This document shows, in pieces, positions 1-11,873 of a stretch of DNA of 64,000 nucleotides. Both the position numbers and the translations under genes were made by a program. Where the stretch lies: NCBI RefSeq assembly GCF_036588685.1, contig NC_086375.1:6689916-6753915 (forward strand), read 5' to 3'. The stretch's first letter is position 1. Every line of letters starts with the position of its first letter. Source of the DNA: Mytilus trossulus (Eukaryota; Mollusca; Bivalvia; Mytilida; Mytilidae). The notes under the pieces are model-generated. The model saw nothing but the letters and a program-made list of their open reading frames with translations. It made no database searches and had not been told where the DNA came from.

Positions 1-556
1 GCAGGACAAATCGCGAAGTAAAACATTCCGTGAACTGGTATTAAGTGTTTTGATATTGGTGATTGCACCTAACTGAAGTGACGACTTTAAATGATCTATT
101 TCGGAGTACTTCCGTAACATAAATTTCAAGTTATTTTACAAAATGGGATTTCCCCCCCATTTCCAAATTCTTTTAAATAAATAGTTAAAAGCTATACAAT
201 TAGTTTAACCTGTGTCGAACCTATTTCCCCGGGCGGAGTCTTTAGCAACATGCACTATTTTTTTCGGCAGCAATCATTAACATCTTTCCATAAATTTCAT
301 AACACGATTTGTTTTAATCATCATAAACATTTAATTGAAATTTTAGCACATTTAACGTCGGAAATTAGCGTCCTTAGGATTTTAGACGTTTTCAGACATT
401 TGGAAAAATTAACTACCGTTTTGTAATGTATGGAAGCATTTTATTCCTTTAAGACCTAAATATGTAGTTTAAAAGGAAAGAATCTTGGCATTTTTTACTC
501 TTCGTATATCTAACTTTTGTTTTGATCAATTATAAAAAAAATACGGCGTAACTGCT
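1..556. other. Intergenic or intronic, nothing recognised
   Basis: AT-rich sequence with no open frame, repeat or RNA gene that I can support. Confidence 0.4.
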
Positions 557-829
557 TTGAAAAATGAAATATCAGCTTGGACAAAATGGCTACCGCTTGA
601 AAAACGACTGTGTAGAGAAGATTTTATTGAATCAGCAATATTTGAACTGAGGCAAATATTTGTACTTTTGTTAGATATTATTATTGTCTTACTATTTTTA
701 TTCATTTTCTACTATAATATGCAGTCGAGTCAAATGAAATTTGGTAAAATAACGGCTTTAACGCCACAAAGAACCGACACATGTCGTTGTTCCTGTCAAG
801 AATCAAGAAGATCAGAGAATAAGAAATAG
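557..829 (+). CDS. Possible small single-pass membrane protein or first exon (unrecognised)
   Basis: An open frame of 90 codons. Residues about 1-28 are mixed charged and hydrophobic, then a strongly hydrophobic stretch of about 20 residues (FVLLLDIIIVLLFLFIFYY) could cross a membrane. A polar Cys-containing tail follows (CRCSC) and ends in a Lys/Arg-rich C terminus. I do not recognise the family. The frame opens at a TTG-like codon; the first true ATG-started frame nearby is different and short, so the N terminus is doubtful. It could be the type II anchor of a secreted-pathway protein whose other exons lie to the right, or chance in AT-rich DNA. Confidence 0.2.
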   Translation: MKNEISAWTKWLPLEKRLCREDFIESAIFELRQIFVLLLDIIIVLLFLFIFYYNMQSSQMKFGKITALTPQRTDTCRCSCQESRRSENKK

Positions 830-1677
830 GATCACTATACATAAGAGTTAAAACAGTTTTTCATAAATGTAACGTTGGATGGGGACATCCGTTTTTTTCA
901 CATAGCTTTCTTTTTTTAACCCTCAAATATACAGGATATTACTTAGGAGATGATCAAGAGCTGTAAAAACATAATTCAAAACATATATTGAATTTGTTTT
1001 AATATTGGTTCGTGTTTTCTAACATTTTTATTTTGTTTTGCGGATGAAATTTCGAAGATTCTGTTTTAAATCCTAGGGGTTGTAGGAACATCGAGCGTGC
1101 CCAACGTTTGAAAGTAGAAATAGAGCTATTAATACTTCAATACACCCTTATACCAAGAAGCCATGTAGTTTGCACTTATTTAAAGGGAGATGGAAAGCTT
1201 GACTTGACTTGGTTGTACAATTTCAGACAGTCCTCTAATAATTCCACATTACATTCTTCCAACATGTGTGACTATAGCTTTTCTACGACCGGTAACTTGG
1301 TAATCTAAATTACTTTCGGTTGTTTGACTGTACAGCCCTAGCACTATGAGCCTTGATAATCTAAACTGATATCTATAACATATATAAATTGCAATTAATA
1401 AATATATACTTATTTATCTTCATGTAAATTGTTTAACAATAGAATACATTAAATATGAAATTTGGAGTTTTACCAATGGAGCTAATAATTGAATAATAAC
1501 ACTGTCTGCCACACAGCATTTCGGGGACTCTCCCTCTGGTAGCTTTCTTCCCTCTTTTATAGCTGACCATGCGGGGGCTTTTATAATTATCGGGGACATT
1601 ATGATGACGTATAATTGTTAATTTCTTTGTCATTTAGTCTCTTGCCAATCATAATACATATTCTTTTGAATATAGCG

Positions 1678-1867
1678 ATGTCGTTATAACGACATAGCTA
1701 TGTCGTTAAAACGACATAGTGATGTCGTTATTACGACATGATATGTCGAAATTACGACATAGCGTTGTCGTTATAACGACATGTTATGTCGAAATTACGA
1801 CATAGCGATGTCGTAATAACGACATGTTATGTCGAAATTACGACATGCTATGTCGTAATAACGACAT
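1678..1867. repeat. Array of nine 18-bp palindromes
   Basis: Nine near-perfect copies of the palindrome ATGTCGTTATAACGACAT or close variants (centres TTATAA, TTAAAA, TTATTA, AAATTA, TAATAA) follow one another with 3-4 bp spacers, giving a period of about 21 bp. A T-run and the sequence gaatggcccttatcggc follow directly. Probably the sub-terminal array of a MITE-like element; no partner end was found. Confidence 0.8.
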
Positions 1868-1967
1868 AATTTTTTTTTTTTGAATGGCCCTTATCGGCTT
1901 CCGTAAAGAGACAACAAACCGACCAAATAAAAAAAAAACAACAGCAGAAGGTAACCAATAGGTCTTC

Positions 1968-2345
1968 AATGTAGCGAGAAATTCCCGCACCCGGAGGCGT
2001 CCTTCAGCTGGCCCCTAAACAAATATATACTAGTCAAGTTCAGTGATAATGAACGCCATACTAATTTCCAAATTGTACACAAGAAACTAAAATTAAAATA
2101 ATACAAGACTAACAAAGGCCAGAGGCTCCTGACTTGTTGATTTATATCCATTATAAGAAACAGTATTACTGCAAAGTTTGTACATGTTATTTTTTTTTAA
2201 ATAACCACATATTATAGATTTTTTTTTAAATATAATAATCAATGTTTTTATTGTATTATGAAAATTATTGATGTTGTAATGTTTATGCCCTTTGGGACCC
2301 ATTATTGGAAATAAATAATTATATCTTCTTCTCCTGTACAATTAA
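1968..2345 (+). repeat. Dispersed retroelement fragment and LINE-type 3' tail
   Basis: The part at 2100-2135 (aggctcctgacttg) is shared with 9025-9045, so it belongs to a dispersed family. The part at 2279-2335 (tttatgccctttgggaccc, then ggaaataaataat) matches 7765-7810 (tttatgccctttatgggccc, then gggaaataaaaatattc), as expected for the 3' end of a LINE. No coding capacity remains. Confidence 0.5.
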
Positions 2346-2640
2346 TTTGAGAATGTTTTATGAGATTTTCATATCTTAATTTTGATAAATAAAAAAAAAA
2401 TATATATGAGCAAAATAGAAGAAGAAATGTTTGTAGATTACAGAAGATAAAGGAGAACATTTTCGCGTTCAAATATATTCCGACAACAGCAATAGTATTA
2501 TTTCAGATACTATGAGGTCAAAATTAGCAACGACAACGCACATCAATCACAAAATACTTTTTCATAAAACAAAACAAAAAAGAGCTTTACTTCAGGGGTA
2601 ACTTTTTATTTGATTTTATTTTTAAAACTTTTTATTCGTG

Positions 2641-2760
2641 TATGTGGACTACCACCATTGAAGATCCATTGTGGCCTTCGGCTGTTGTCTGCTCTGTTGT
2701 CTCTTTGACACATTTCCCGTTTCCATTCTCAATTTTAATACTAAAAATTCAAAATCAAAC
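2641..2760 (+). repeat. Dispersed repeat, 'ttgtctctttgacaca' family
   Basis: The block ending ttgtctctttgacaca...ccatttccattctcaatttta recurs at 54063-54125 and 61195-61245 on the plus strand, and inverted near 3565-3615. It is a non-coding interspersed family, probably a SINE or short element tail. Confidence 0.6.
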
Positions 2761-3054
2761 TGGATTGCTGTGTTTGAGCATCCACTTCTACATAAGCAAG
2801 GTATTGAACCCTGGGCTTTTTTGTATTATTTTGAATTATTTTTTAAATAACGATTTGAAAGAATGTTTTCCAATAATTTCAATACAAGACTTGAACAGGG
2901 TGACATTCAGAGGTAGATAGTCCTAACAGTGCCTTGGTGCCTCCCCTTTTCCAAATCCTTGAATACAATTGACATGCTTGTATCACTATTAATTTAGTAA
3001 TTCATTTTCGTAACTAATTATTTCAAATATACAAAGAACTCTTTCGAAAATGTG

Positions 3055-4383
3055 TATATGTCGTGTACAAGTTGCGATTTTGTACAGGTTATAACATGTA
3101 CAAAAATATTGTACATGTTATAACTTGTATAATGCAAAAATACAAGTTATAACATGTACAAAAGTACCTCATACATGTTATAACCTGTACAAAATATTGC
3201 TAAAAAATGGTTTTAACTTGTACAAAATAAAAAAAGGATATGTTTCTATTATCGCAACAGATGTTATTAACCTCCATTATATTTTCATAGCTTTTTTATT
3301 ATTCCTTCATGTAAGTGTGTTTTGTCCTTTTTTGATACAGTTAATCATTCCAGGGGTCGGTATTACGAAGCATTCCTAAGACCTATCATAAGATATTTCT
3401 TAAGGACATGTCTTATGATCCTCTTACTAGTGACTTTCTATGGACATATCTTTATTTGATAAATTATAATTGTGAGTGTCCACTTTGAAGACAATAGTAA
3501 AATACTTTCATTCTAGTTGACACTTAAAGACATAATAGGATGGCCAGGATAGACGTGTCTACAAATGAAATTGGGAATGGAAATGGGGTATGTGTCTAAA
3601 AGACAACTGGCAACCCGTCCATGGATCAAACATCATCCAAAGGCCACAAATACATGCTTTCAAAGTAAAGGATTTAAAACATCAAAATGACATTCACCTC
3701 ATGCAATGATCTTAAAGTTTATAAAAAAATAAGTTATCAATTTACACAAGTCATGCTGAAGGTCAAAATGTTGAAGAATAGATCCAAAGATATTGATAAA
3801 GAAACGTGGTCCATTGAAAACTATTTCAGCTCTCTCTTGCTTTTACAGAGTAAGCATATAAGACATTATTTTAGTCTTGCATGGTATAAAACGAGAGGGA
3901 GGAGTATTGCCCAAAATTATTAGGCATTGTTCTTAACTTTTTTGTAGAATTTAGTTACTAATGTATAATGAATTGTCATTAAAGGAAATGTTTGCTTTTA
4001 GTAAATAACTTATGTAAGCCATGATGGACTGCATAAAACATATAATTACATGAAAACACATTTTGCTAACATAAGTCATGAAACATATATTTTTTAAACT
4101 TTGTGATCATTGTCTCTACAAAAAAGACATATTCTGGCCTATTTATTGTTGTTCTTTATGCATTGGTGAATTTAAATGTTAATTTTACTTCAATAAGATT
4201 TATCTTAAATTTTGTACAAGTTAAAACCATTTTTAAGCAATATTTTGTACAGGTTATAACATGTATGAGGTACTTGTGTACATGTTATAACTTGTATTTT
4301 TGCATTATACAAGTTATAACATGTACAACATTTTTGTACATGTTATAACCTGTACAAAATCGCAACTTGTACACGACATATAT
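3055..4383. mobile_element. Non-autonomous element with about 170-bp terminal inverted repeats
   Basis: The left arm (3055-3228) and right arm (4209-4383) are inverted copies that differ at only a few positions. Each arm is itself built from four quasi-palindromic units around GTTATAAC, flanked by tgtac/gtaca. The interior of about 980 bp has no plausible transposase frame and carries an inverted fragment of the ttgtctctttgacaca family near 3565-3615. This is a foldback/MITE-like element, and the near-identity of the arms suggests recent insertion or ongoing homogenisation. Confidence 0.8.
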
Positions 4384-6836
4384 ATTATATACACATATGT
4401 CCTAGAACATATTTTACACAAAAATATAAGGTCCTATCATGGAAGTATTATATTGACTATATGATACTTCCATGGTCCTATAAAATAGTGTTCTTCTTCA
4501 AATTATGAAATATACATAATACACTAATATATTGTTTCCGATTTGTTTCTGTGGTCAGTGATGGTCTGATTACCATGGTCACAGATAAAAGTTCCATTCC
4601 CATTCATCTGACTTTCTAATCTCTTCCAGCAGGGAGTTGGATAAGGGGTGTTGTAATGGATTAATTAACATATTCATAAATAAATTGTGCAATTTGATAT
4701 CTCCTAAATTTCAGGATGAAATTTGACGTTTGTAGGAATGTCACGTTGTTTAATGGAACCTCAAGGTACCCCTTAAAAGATACCGTGAATGAAAGAGTTT
4801 TGATGGAAAATGAATCTTACCTTACGATCATAATGAAAATATTTTTTTTAAGAAGTTCGATTTTTGAACAAATCAAGGATTTGTATAGTGACTATACAAA
4901 TTCAAATCCAATACTGGCAAATTAAACTTAATTTTTCTATAAAGAATAATATACAGATATTTTATGGGTTTAATATCCAAAATTTCGAGATTTTCAACCA
5001 ATTTGGCAATGATCATCGGCTTTACATACTCATGTATGTTTCTGCAAATATTTACATTTTTGCACCAAGAAATTCCCCAAGGGTACCTCAAATTCATTGT
5101 TGACAAACACATATGTATACTGCTACTCGGTACCAGTTTTGAATTTTGTAAATAAATTTACATGCCATGTCACATTATGTGTGCGTGGTCTACTGTTGAT
5201 CTTATTGGAAGTTATGCCATGTGACATCGTGTGTACAGATACATTTGCATGTCGTGAACACGTGTGTGTGTGCGCGCGTTTTTTTTTTTTTTGGTTCCGA
5301 TTTGAACATTTGGACATATCAAATGTATTGTTCATTGCATAACATAGGTATGCAGTATGCAGTAAAATGTATCGTGTTCATAAAATTATATTAACAAAAA
5401 ACTAATTCACATTTTATAGGATCTTCTTATATTAGAAATATGCAAAAATAACTGACAGATACTCACCTCAGAAAGTCCACGACACGTGTTGGATTCTGAA
5501 CCACAGCAGGCGACAATACCACGTGTTGACTTTATCGAATTAGTGGAATGTCAAATCAGTGATGCAAACTTTTAGAGCGGTTTAGAAAAATGGTAAACAA
5601 TATATTAAAACATAAATTATTGTTAAAACTGTATTATGTCGAATATAAACGTGATTAAGGTTTGTTTGATTTAATTTGGATTTGCAAAAAAATCAAAATG
5701 CACAGACAGGCACATGTCTTAGAAAAAAATTCCGAGACAAGTGGCCCTTTCTAGCGCGAGGGAAAATTCATTGATGACATTGATGATCGCTTGAAATTGC
5801 AACTTCTGCCAATATATTCTTTGAATAATATAAAGGGCCTGTATAAGCTACGATTCAGACGAAAAAAATAAATACGATTATATTAATTTGAGCTGAATAA
5901 TAAAAAAAATATCTTGTTTAATCAGTCAGTTCAGCCCTTTTTCAAAATGTTCTTAATTGACTTGCAAGTCAATAATTCACTCAATTGACTGTATCCATAC
6001 TCGAGTATTCATTTGGCCTTCAATTTAGCACCTTAGCTGGAGATGGATTGCATGTGACTATGCTACTCACTGGTGCTTAGCTATTTGCTATCAAAAGGAA
6101 AAAGTACAGCTTGTGTGACAAGGGTTCAAACCATTCCGTTTGATAAAACCAAACGTTATCATTCAACGGAACGCATGACAAACAATTGTCATATTCCTGA
6201 CTTGGTAATAGAGTGGTTTTTTTTCGGCTGCTGATTGTCTTAATGTAGTTTTATTCTCATGGCTGGGGTGCTTCTCGTCTCTTGACTGTGCCCTATAAAA
6301 GTGATTTTTCTTTGTATATCCAATATATATCATTGAACTGATCTAGATAAAAGGGGAAGGGCTGTTGACAGGCACCACTCGGAAAGGGGGAGTCGTATGC
6401 AGCCCGGATTTCCCCTCCCTTTTGAACAATTTTCAGCCGTTAATTTTAGAATGGTTTGAGAGTTCTTTAGCCTATAAAGTTAATCACTTATCTAGTTGCT
6501 GCTAATGGTTGGAGTAGTAACTTTTCTGGCAAATTATTTTGGGTTTTACCTCACCTTGCTTAAAATAAAATTCAACCAGACCTACATTTTTGTCGGTTTG
6601 TGGTCCTGACATGCAAATACCTTCTTTTTACATGTTTATAGATAACCTGGGCAATTCAATTTGTAGTAATGAGTATGATATTATAAAATTCAGTATAAAC
6701 ACCATAAACTTGCTTTAATGGATGTTAATAAGCCTGTGGTAATACAGTTTATGAAGAAATTTATTCATTGAGCTTTGGGTTTATTCATATGTCATTATAT
6801 ATTACCAAACGTAAAGAAACAAAATAATTTTAACAA
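4384..6836. other. Gene-poor AT-rich stretch
   Basis: No supported gene. A frame at 4716-4925 follows a possible splice acceptor and contains three N-glycosylation sequons (NVT, NGT, NES), but it has no convincing donor. A short GT/GC dinucleotide run lies near 5258-5280, followed by a T-run. On the minus strand 5465-5530 resembles a non-coding 5' exon ending at a gtgagt donor, without a start codon. Confidence 0.3.
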
Positions 6837-6849
6837 TTGCTCTTTTCAG

Positions 6850-6959
6850 AGAAATCAAGGTTATCGCAAGTTCTGTGTAGTGATGCACAATATGAGAATG
6901 GATTTTGGCGAATGAATGCACCAAACGAATTTGTGTTTCGTTTTTGTGATAATAGCTTG
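6850..6959 (+). CDS. Possible isolated internal exon (unrecognised)
   Basis: A 110-bp open segment lies between a good acceptor (ctcttttcag) and a gtaatg donor. It reads KSRLSQVLCSDAQYENGFW and continues RMNAPNEFVFRFCDNSL. The two Cys residues and the aromatic content look like an extracellular domain, but I do not recognise the family, and no neighbouring exon with a compatible phase was found. It may be a real exon of an unseen gene or a transposon relic. Confidence 0.2.
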
Positions 6960-7194
6960 GTAATGTGTTACTATCATTTTAATTTGAAAGCATTTTTCTC
7001 GATTTTTTCTTTTTTTGTAAAATATTTAAGCATCTTCAAGTGATTTCAATTTATCTAAGAACTGGTCAAAAGTTATAAAAAAAATCTTCGTCATCGGAAA
7101 TCAAATCTAAACAAGTGAAAAGAAATGATCGAGTTTCCTAAAGAAGTTTCATATCATGTCTGCAGCCATGGAAATACAGAAAAAAACTGATCAT

Positions 7195-7345
7195 ACTTAT
7201 TTAATTTATTTATTTATTAATGAAATGCACATTTATACCCACCAGACTCAAGCTAGCGGACAATAGATAGTATATAAACAATACAAAACAAATATGTACA
7301 CAATGCAAACATTATAACATATAAAAACACCAAATATAGATTATT
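7195..7345 (-). repeat. Retroelement 3' tail, minus strand
   Basis: Read on the minus strand the block ends in repeated AATA/AAAT units (7200-7222), typical of a LINE or SINE tail. No coding remnant is visible. Confidence 0.4.
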
Positions 7346-7479
7346 ATTTTTTTTCTTTTCTTTTAGAAATTCAGTTGCACCAGGAACTTCAATTAAAGAA
7401 TTGTCTCAAGATAATGACATGCACAGAAAGTAGGACTTGTAAACAATTTTACCGTTACAAGTATATTATATACATATCA

Positions 7480-7830
7480 TGTAGATCTCATGAAAACTTT
7501 TGTTTTTGTTCTAACATTAACATATATATATTTGTGACTGTTTTGAATTAAGGAGATCAGGCATGAACACTGACATTTAGTCAAGTAAATAATTTGAAAA
7601 TAAATACATATGCATGTATAATGTAATTTTATTATTCTTTTATTCACAATATAATATATGTGGGTTTTAGCTTGATTCTGACCAATGCTTATATTCCAAT
7701 TATATATGTATATGCCTCTATTATTGCTGTTGTTACTAATTATGTAAATCAATTGTATCTGATTTTATGCCCTTTATGGGCCCTGTAATTTGGGAAATAA
7801 AAATATTCTATATTCTATATATATATGTCG
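7480..7830 (+). repeat. LINE 3'-end fragment
   Basis: It ends tttatgccctttatgggccc, then a gggaaataaaaatattc tail running into tattctatattctata repeats. It shares its end with 2279-2340. No reverse transcriptase frame remains. Confidence 0.5.
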
Positions 7831-8010
7831 TGTCGATGTGGTCATTCAACCATGCTATAACATACCGTTATTTTTACAATCTTTTACGGTCTAATGACCT
7901 ATAAGGAAAACAATTTTACATATTGATTTAAAGAGGTTTATGAACGGTTTTAAAATAAATAATTGTAGATAAAGTTTGACCTTAATATTAATAAGACATG
8001 TGTAGCTCAC

Positions 8011-8210
8011 CTGTCATACATGCCGTCGTACTCCACGCCGAGCCGGGTACATCGTAAACTGTTTACTTTGAGCCCCTTGCAGGACTTTACGGGATAGAGG
8101 TAGAGTTCAGAGACTGTCCCAACACATTGGTAAGTTCGTTTGGACATATACATATATGCAGCATACTTAAAAAAAGATGTGCCAGCTAGTGCTAGGAGAA
8201 TATTGTCCAT
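8011..8210 (-). CDS. MTARC1: Mitochondrial amidoxime-reducing component (MOSC domain), first coding exon
   Basis: Exon 1 encodes 66 residues plus two bases, from an ATG at 8210 to a donor reading GACAG|GTGAGC. Residues 1-22 form a hydrophobic N terminus, as expected for the anchor that fixes the enzyme in the outer mitochondrial membrane. Residues 28-66 match the start of the MOSC N-terminal beta-barrel, including the hallmark YPVKSCKG at 39-46, and the exon breaks where vertebrate MTARC exon 1 does, just before the (R)FW/HW segment. The family holds a molybdenum cofactor and reduces N-hydroxylated compounds with cytochrome b5 and its reductase. I could not find exon 2 between 8010 and 1, so intron 1 is either longer than 8 kb or this is a detached exon. 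Assignment to MTARC1 rather than MTARC2 is arbitrary in a mollusc. Confidence 0.8.
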
Positions 8211-8849
8211 GTCTCGTCAGCTCTGTAACTTGTGATAAAAGGAATGTTTACTTTTTACCCGTAAATAAAATTCAGTAAAAGATAACTCTTTACAGTTTGC
8301 TACCTATTTATAAAGGGGAAATAATCTGGAATTTCAATTTGAAAGTAGATATCCTTATTGGTGTTCGGCGTAGACTAGTATATATAGGTATATATATACG
8401 AGAGGGGATAAGGGGGTACCACTGATGATAACAGCAACATTAAAATTTGGCTTAGATCTTAGTTTATAACTGGTTATTTGGATCTTGCTAGACCTAAACA
8501 GAGACATATATATATTCACTTATTTAAAGGATATTTTGTCGAGAACTTATATTGAAGCTGTTAAAGACACATCTTTATTGGCAGCTACAGTTTTGAGCGG
8601 CTTCACTTTTCGCTATGTGAACCAGTTAAAAAGCTTTTCCCATTGGTATTCATGTTCTCTTTCGTGTAATTACAAAGAGGAGGAGTAGCACTTCTAAATT
8701 TATGTGAATGCTAATAGCAAAAGATGAACATTGTGTAATTTCGAAAGGCAACATTTCACTCACAAGCTCAAATAAATGATACATATACTCAATAATTTTG
8801 TATTTTGTAAATATAAAAGGAGATGTGGTGTATTTAATTGCCAATTATA

Positions 8850-9110
8850 CAACTCTCCAAAAGTGACAAAAAACATAGAAACTAACACTTATAGCTCATC
8901 ATACCGCCATCGACTATGAGCAAACCAATACTGCGGCATAGTCCGATATAAAAGGCCTTGCAATGACAAACGAAAAACAATTCAAACGAGTTTAACAGCC
9001 TAAGTATCTACCATAACCACTGAATGACAGGCTCCTGACTTGGGACAGGCACATACAGAATGTGGCGGTGTGAAACATGTTTGTTCGTGCCAAACCCTTC
9101 CCTAGTCTTG
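8850..9110 (+). repeat. Dispersed retroelement fragment
   Basis: The block contains aggctcctgacttgggacag followed by gtggcggtgtgaaacatgttt. The first part also occurs at 2120-2135. It is a non-coding fragment of a larger interspersed element. Confidence 0.4.
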
Positions 9111-9381
9111 GACAGTGGTGTAACAGTACAACATAACGTTTATCGTTTGGTCATTGAATTTTAATTGTATCAATGTTTTTTTATAATAAAATCCATCTGA
9201 TAAGTTATTGTAAAAGTTATAAGTGAATTTTAGTAAAATTTTATACAAATTGTTATTTTTGCAAATTATAATTTGTAAAAAAAATTGTGTACAATCTTTA
9301 TACTCTTCAACCGAACTTATCCATGGTGGCCGAAAATTCGCCCAAATGATATAATTCATTGTGTATGTGTATGTCCCAATA

Positions 9382-9771
9382 GACCACTTTCGAGTTCATC
9401 CGGCACCGAAAAAAACTCGTCAATTACACACGCCTTTATGACGTCATTTACCAGATCGAGGGGCTCGCCTGTATCCCTGCACTATTTACGTTCATCAAGC
9501 GTCTTAGTGATCGTCACTGTGTATGATAAACTAGAAATAATGGTTGTTCTGTAGGTACTTAATGGCAATTCCCTAATGACAGCAGTGCTGGTTGTCAATT
9601 TTGATAATTCAATTTGCCGAATAATTCGTGCAATATAGAATTATAGTTTTCCAACCACTCGCTCAACATTGGAATGGAAGTGACGACGCCCCTAAACGCA
9701 CAAATGACGGTGATAAAGGCGCGTATAATTGACGAGTTTTTTTTCGGTGACGGATGAACTCGAAAGTGGTC
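9382..9771. mobile_element. 390-bp MITE with about 60-bp inverted ends and TA duplication
   Basis: The left end gaccactttcgagttcatcc is inverted at the right end (ggatgaactcgaaagtggtc), and similarity continues inward through aaaaaactcgtcaatta and the acgcctttat region. TA dinucleotides flank it at 9380-9381 and 9772-9773, as for Tc1/mariner-type insertion. No transposase frame. Confidence 0.8.
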
Positions 9772-9889
9772 TATTAAGGAGCCTGCAATTCAATGGTTGT
9801 CGTTTGGTGCTGTATATCATTTTTGTGTGGTGTTTTTATACAAAAATCAGGCTGAAAGTTTTTCACATTTAAATCGTTCATTTATATAT

Positions 9890-10035
9890 CATTGTTATTA
9901 CGAGGCCATTTATAGCTGACTATGCGATTTGGGTTTTGCTCATTGTTGAAGGCCGTATGGTAATTAACTTCGATGTCATTTGGTCTCTGGTGGAGACTGA
10001 GTTGTCTCATTGACGATTATATCACATCTTATTTT
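9890..10035 (+). repeat. Dispersed repeat, 'tatagctgactatgcg' family
   Basis: The block tatagctgactatgcg...gaaggccgta...gttgtctcattgacgat also occurs at 50195-50340 and, truncated, at 53728-53825. It is a non-coding interspersed family. Confidence 0.6.
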
Positions 10036-11160
10036 TATCAAGTGTAACTTGGTACTGTCGTATAGTTTTGTTGAGATTTTTATAAAATCACAATAAAGTG
10101 TGGCTTCCAATAGGCTTCTTCTTGTTTATATAAAATGGTAATTTCCGTTTTTCAGTAGTTATTTGCTATGAAACTAAACCGTAGAGCGTAAGCGTTTATT
10201 ACAATTCGTACGAAAGTACATATGATTTTAAATCAATAGGACAATTATTCATCTGTCTAAGTATATTCAATTTAATTTACATATCCAAGAAGGTTCTATA
10301 AAGTACGTTGATCGGAAATGAGGTCGGAAAGTTTGTATTGCCTTTTATCTTTCTATATAAAGGCAAGTCCACCGTTAAGAATTAGAATATTGACAACTTA
10401 TGTGTTAGTTTCTTTTTATGAATCTGTTTTTAATGTTTCATTTTTTTCCCCAAAACATTTATCTTCAATCTAAAAAATTTGAAAGTCATACTAATTATTT
10501 GACAAATGTTAGAGTGATTATCAAGCTAACATAAATTTGCTTCACACATGCAGTCTATGAAGATTTTCAAATATTTCGACCAGACTGACTTCTGGGCTTA
10601 ACTGACAATCTATATAAACATGTGTAAAAACAAGATTTTTTTTAATTGTTTGTAACACGTATTATATTTACTTAAATCAAATGGAAAGAAATCATGCTAA
10701 TAGTATAAGAGAAACGGATCTTGTACTGAAAACTTCATCAGTTGACGAGTCGTTGAACTTTAAAAAATGAGGTCAAGGTCAGATAATCCCTGACACCTTC
10801 GAACATTCTATACATTGCACATAGTTGCCGTGTTGCATAATAGTATGTGAAAAACTGACTTGATCACGAAAACATAACCTTGCCGATCATTTATTCGTGA
10901 AATAATGTCAAGGTCATATGAACACTTAAAAGAACTCAAAAATAGTTATCCTATCACTCATGACAAACGAGCAAATCCCATGACCCAATAAATACAATAT
11001 TTTAAGCAGTCATTGGATCAGGAAATTCAGACCATGGACAACGGACATTGGCCAATTCAGTGGATACTTTGTCACACAAGGCATGAAGCATCTAGGTTGC
11101 ATCAAGAGAAAATGAAAACGAGAACAAAAAGCTATGACAAAATAAACAACATTCTCTAGA
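10036..11160. other. Gene-free stretch
   Basis: No gene or clear repeat. Short blocks with gaggtcaaggtca near 10768 and 10908 are weakly like the core of the composite repeat at 13586-16632, so this may be an old decayed copy. Confidence 0.3.
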
Positions 11161-11164
11161 TTAC

Positions 11165-11440
11165 CCAGCATTTATTGAAACCAAGTTAATAAAAGCCTAC
11201 AAATTATTTTTTTAAACATAAGTAGTAGAAGAGTGTCGAAAGATACTAGACTAACTAGAGGGACAGTCAAACTCATAGATCGAAAACAAACTGACAATGC
11301 CATGGCTAACAAAGAAAAAGACACACACAAATAAAAGTACACAAGACTAAAACTAAAGACTAAGCAACTCGAACCCCACCTAAAACTGGTGGTGATCTCA
11401 GGTGCTCCGGAGGGTAAGCAGATCCTGCTCCACATTCAGT
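11165..11440 (-). repeat. Dispersed repeat, 'ccctccggagcacctg' family
   Basis: On the minus strand it reads ccctccggagcacctgagat, then ggtggggttcgagttg and gacaatgccatggc-type sequence. Plus-strand fragments of the same family lie at 39725-39770 and 40855-40985. It is non-coding here. Confidence 0.55.
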
Positions 11441-11722
11441 AGAGAGTTATTTTAAACATGCAGAAACTTAGGTTTAAATGCATTTTGATAAAGATGTTCA
11501 TTTTTATAGACATATAGAATTTTAGGTAAAACATTTTATCAAGGTGATTGTAAGCACTGAAAGGTAAAGATTGCATTAATGTATCAGTGGGAGGTAAAAT
11601 TAAACATTGCCATTCATAAAGCATTGACTGAACCCCGATTCAACTACAATTGTGGACAAAGAAAGATAACCCCAATTTTAAAGATTACTTAAACAATGAC
11701 ATCATTGATATGTTTAGAACGG

Positions 11723-11873
11723 GGCTGCGTTCAATATCGTAGCAGCTACGTAGTCAGTCGTAGTGCTAAGTAGATTTTGACTATTGAACGTGTAGCTACA
11801 GACTAGTTGTTACATAGATATTTATAGCAGCTACGTAGTCGCTACGTAGTGGCTACGATATTGAACTCAACCC
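11723..11873. mobile_element. 150-bp MITE with 'gttcaatatcgtag' ends
   Basis: The left end GGGCTGCGTTCAATATCGTAG is inverted at the right end as GGGTTGAGTTCAATATCGTAG. The interior is rich in gctacgtag palindromes. No coding capacity. The superfamily is not certain because no clear target duplication is visible. Confidence 0.75.

Noticed and set aside
1678-1867. CRISPR-like array
   Set aside because: Units are palindromes with only 3-4 bp between them and no unique spacers, and the genome is animal.
5465-5530. Minus-strand 5' non-coding exon ending in a gtgagt donor
   Set aside because: Only a single donor supports it; there is no start codon, acceptor partner or downstream coding exon.
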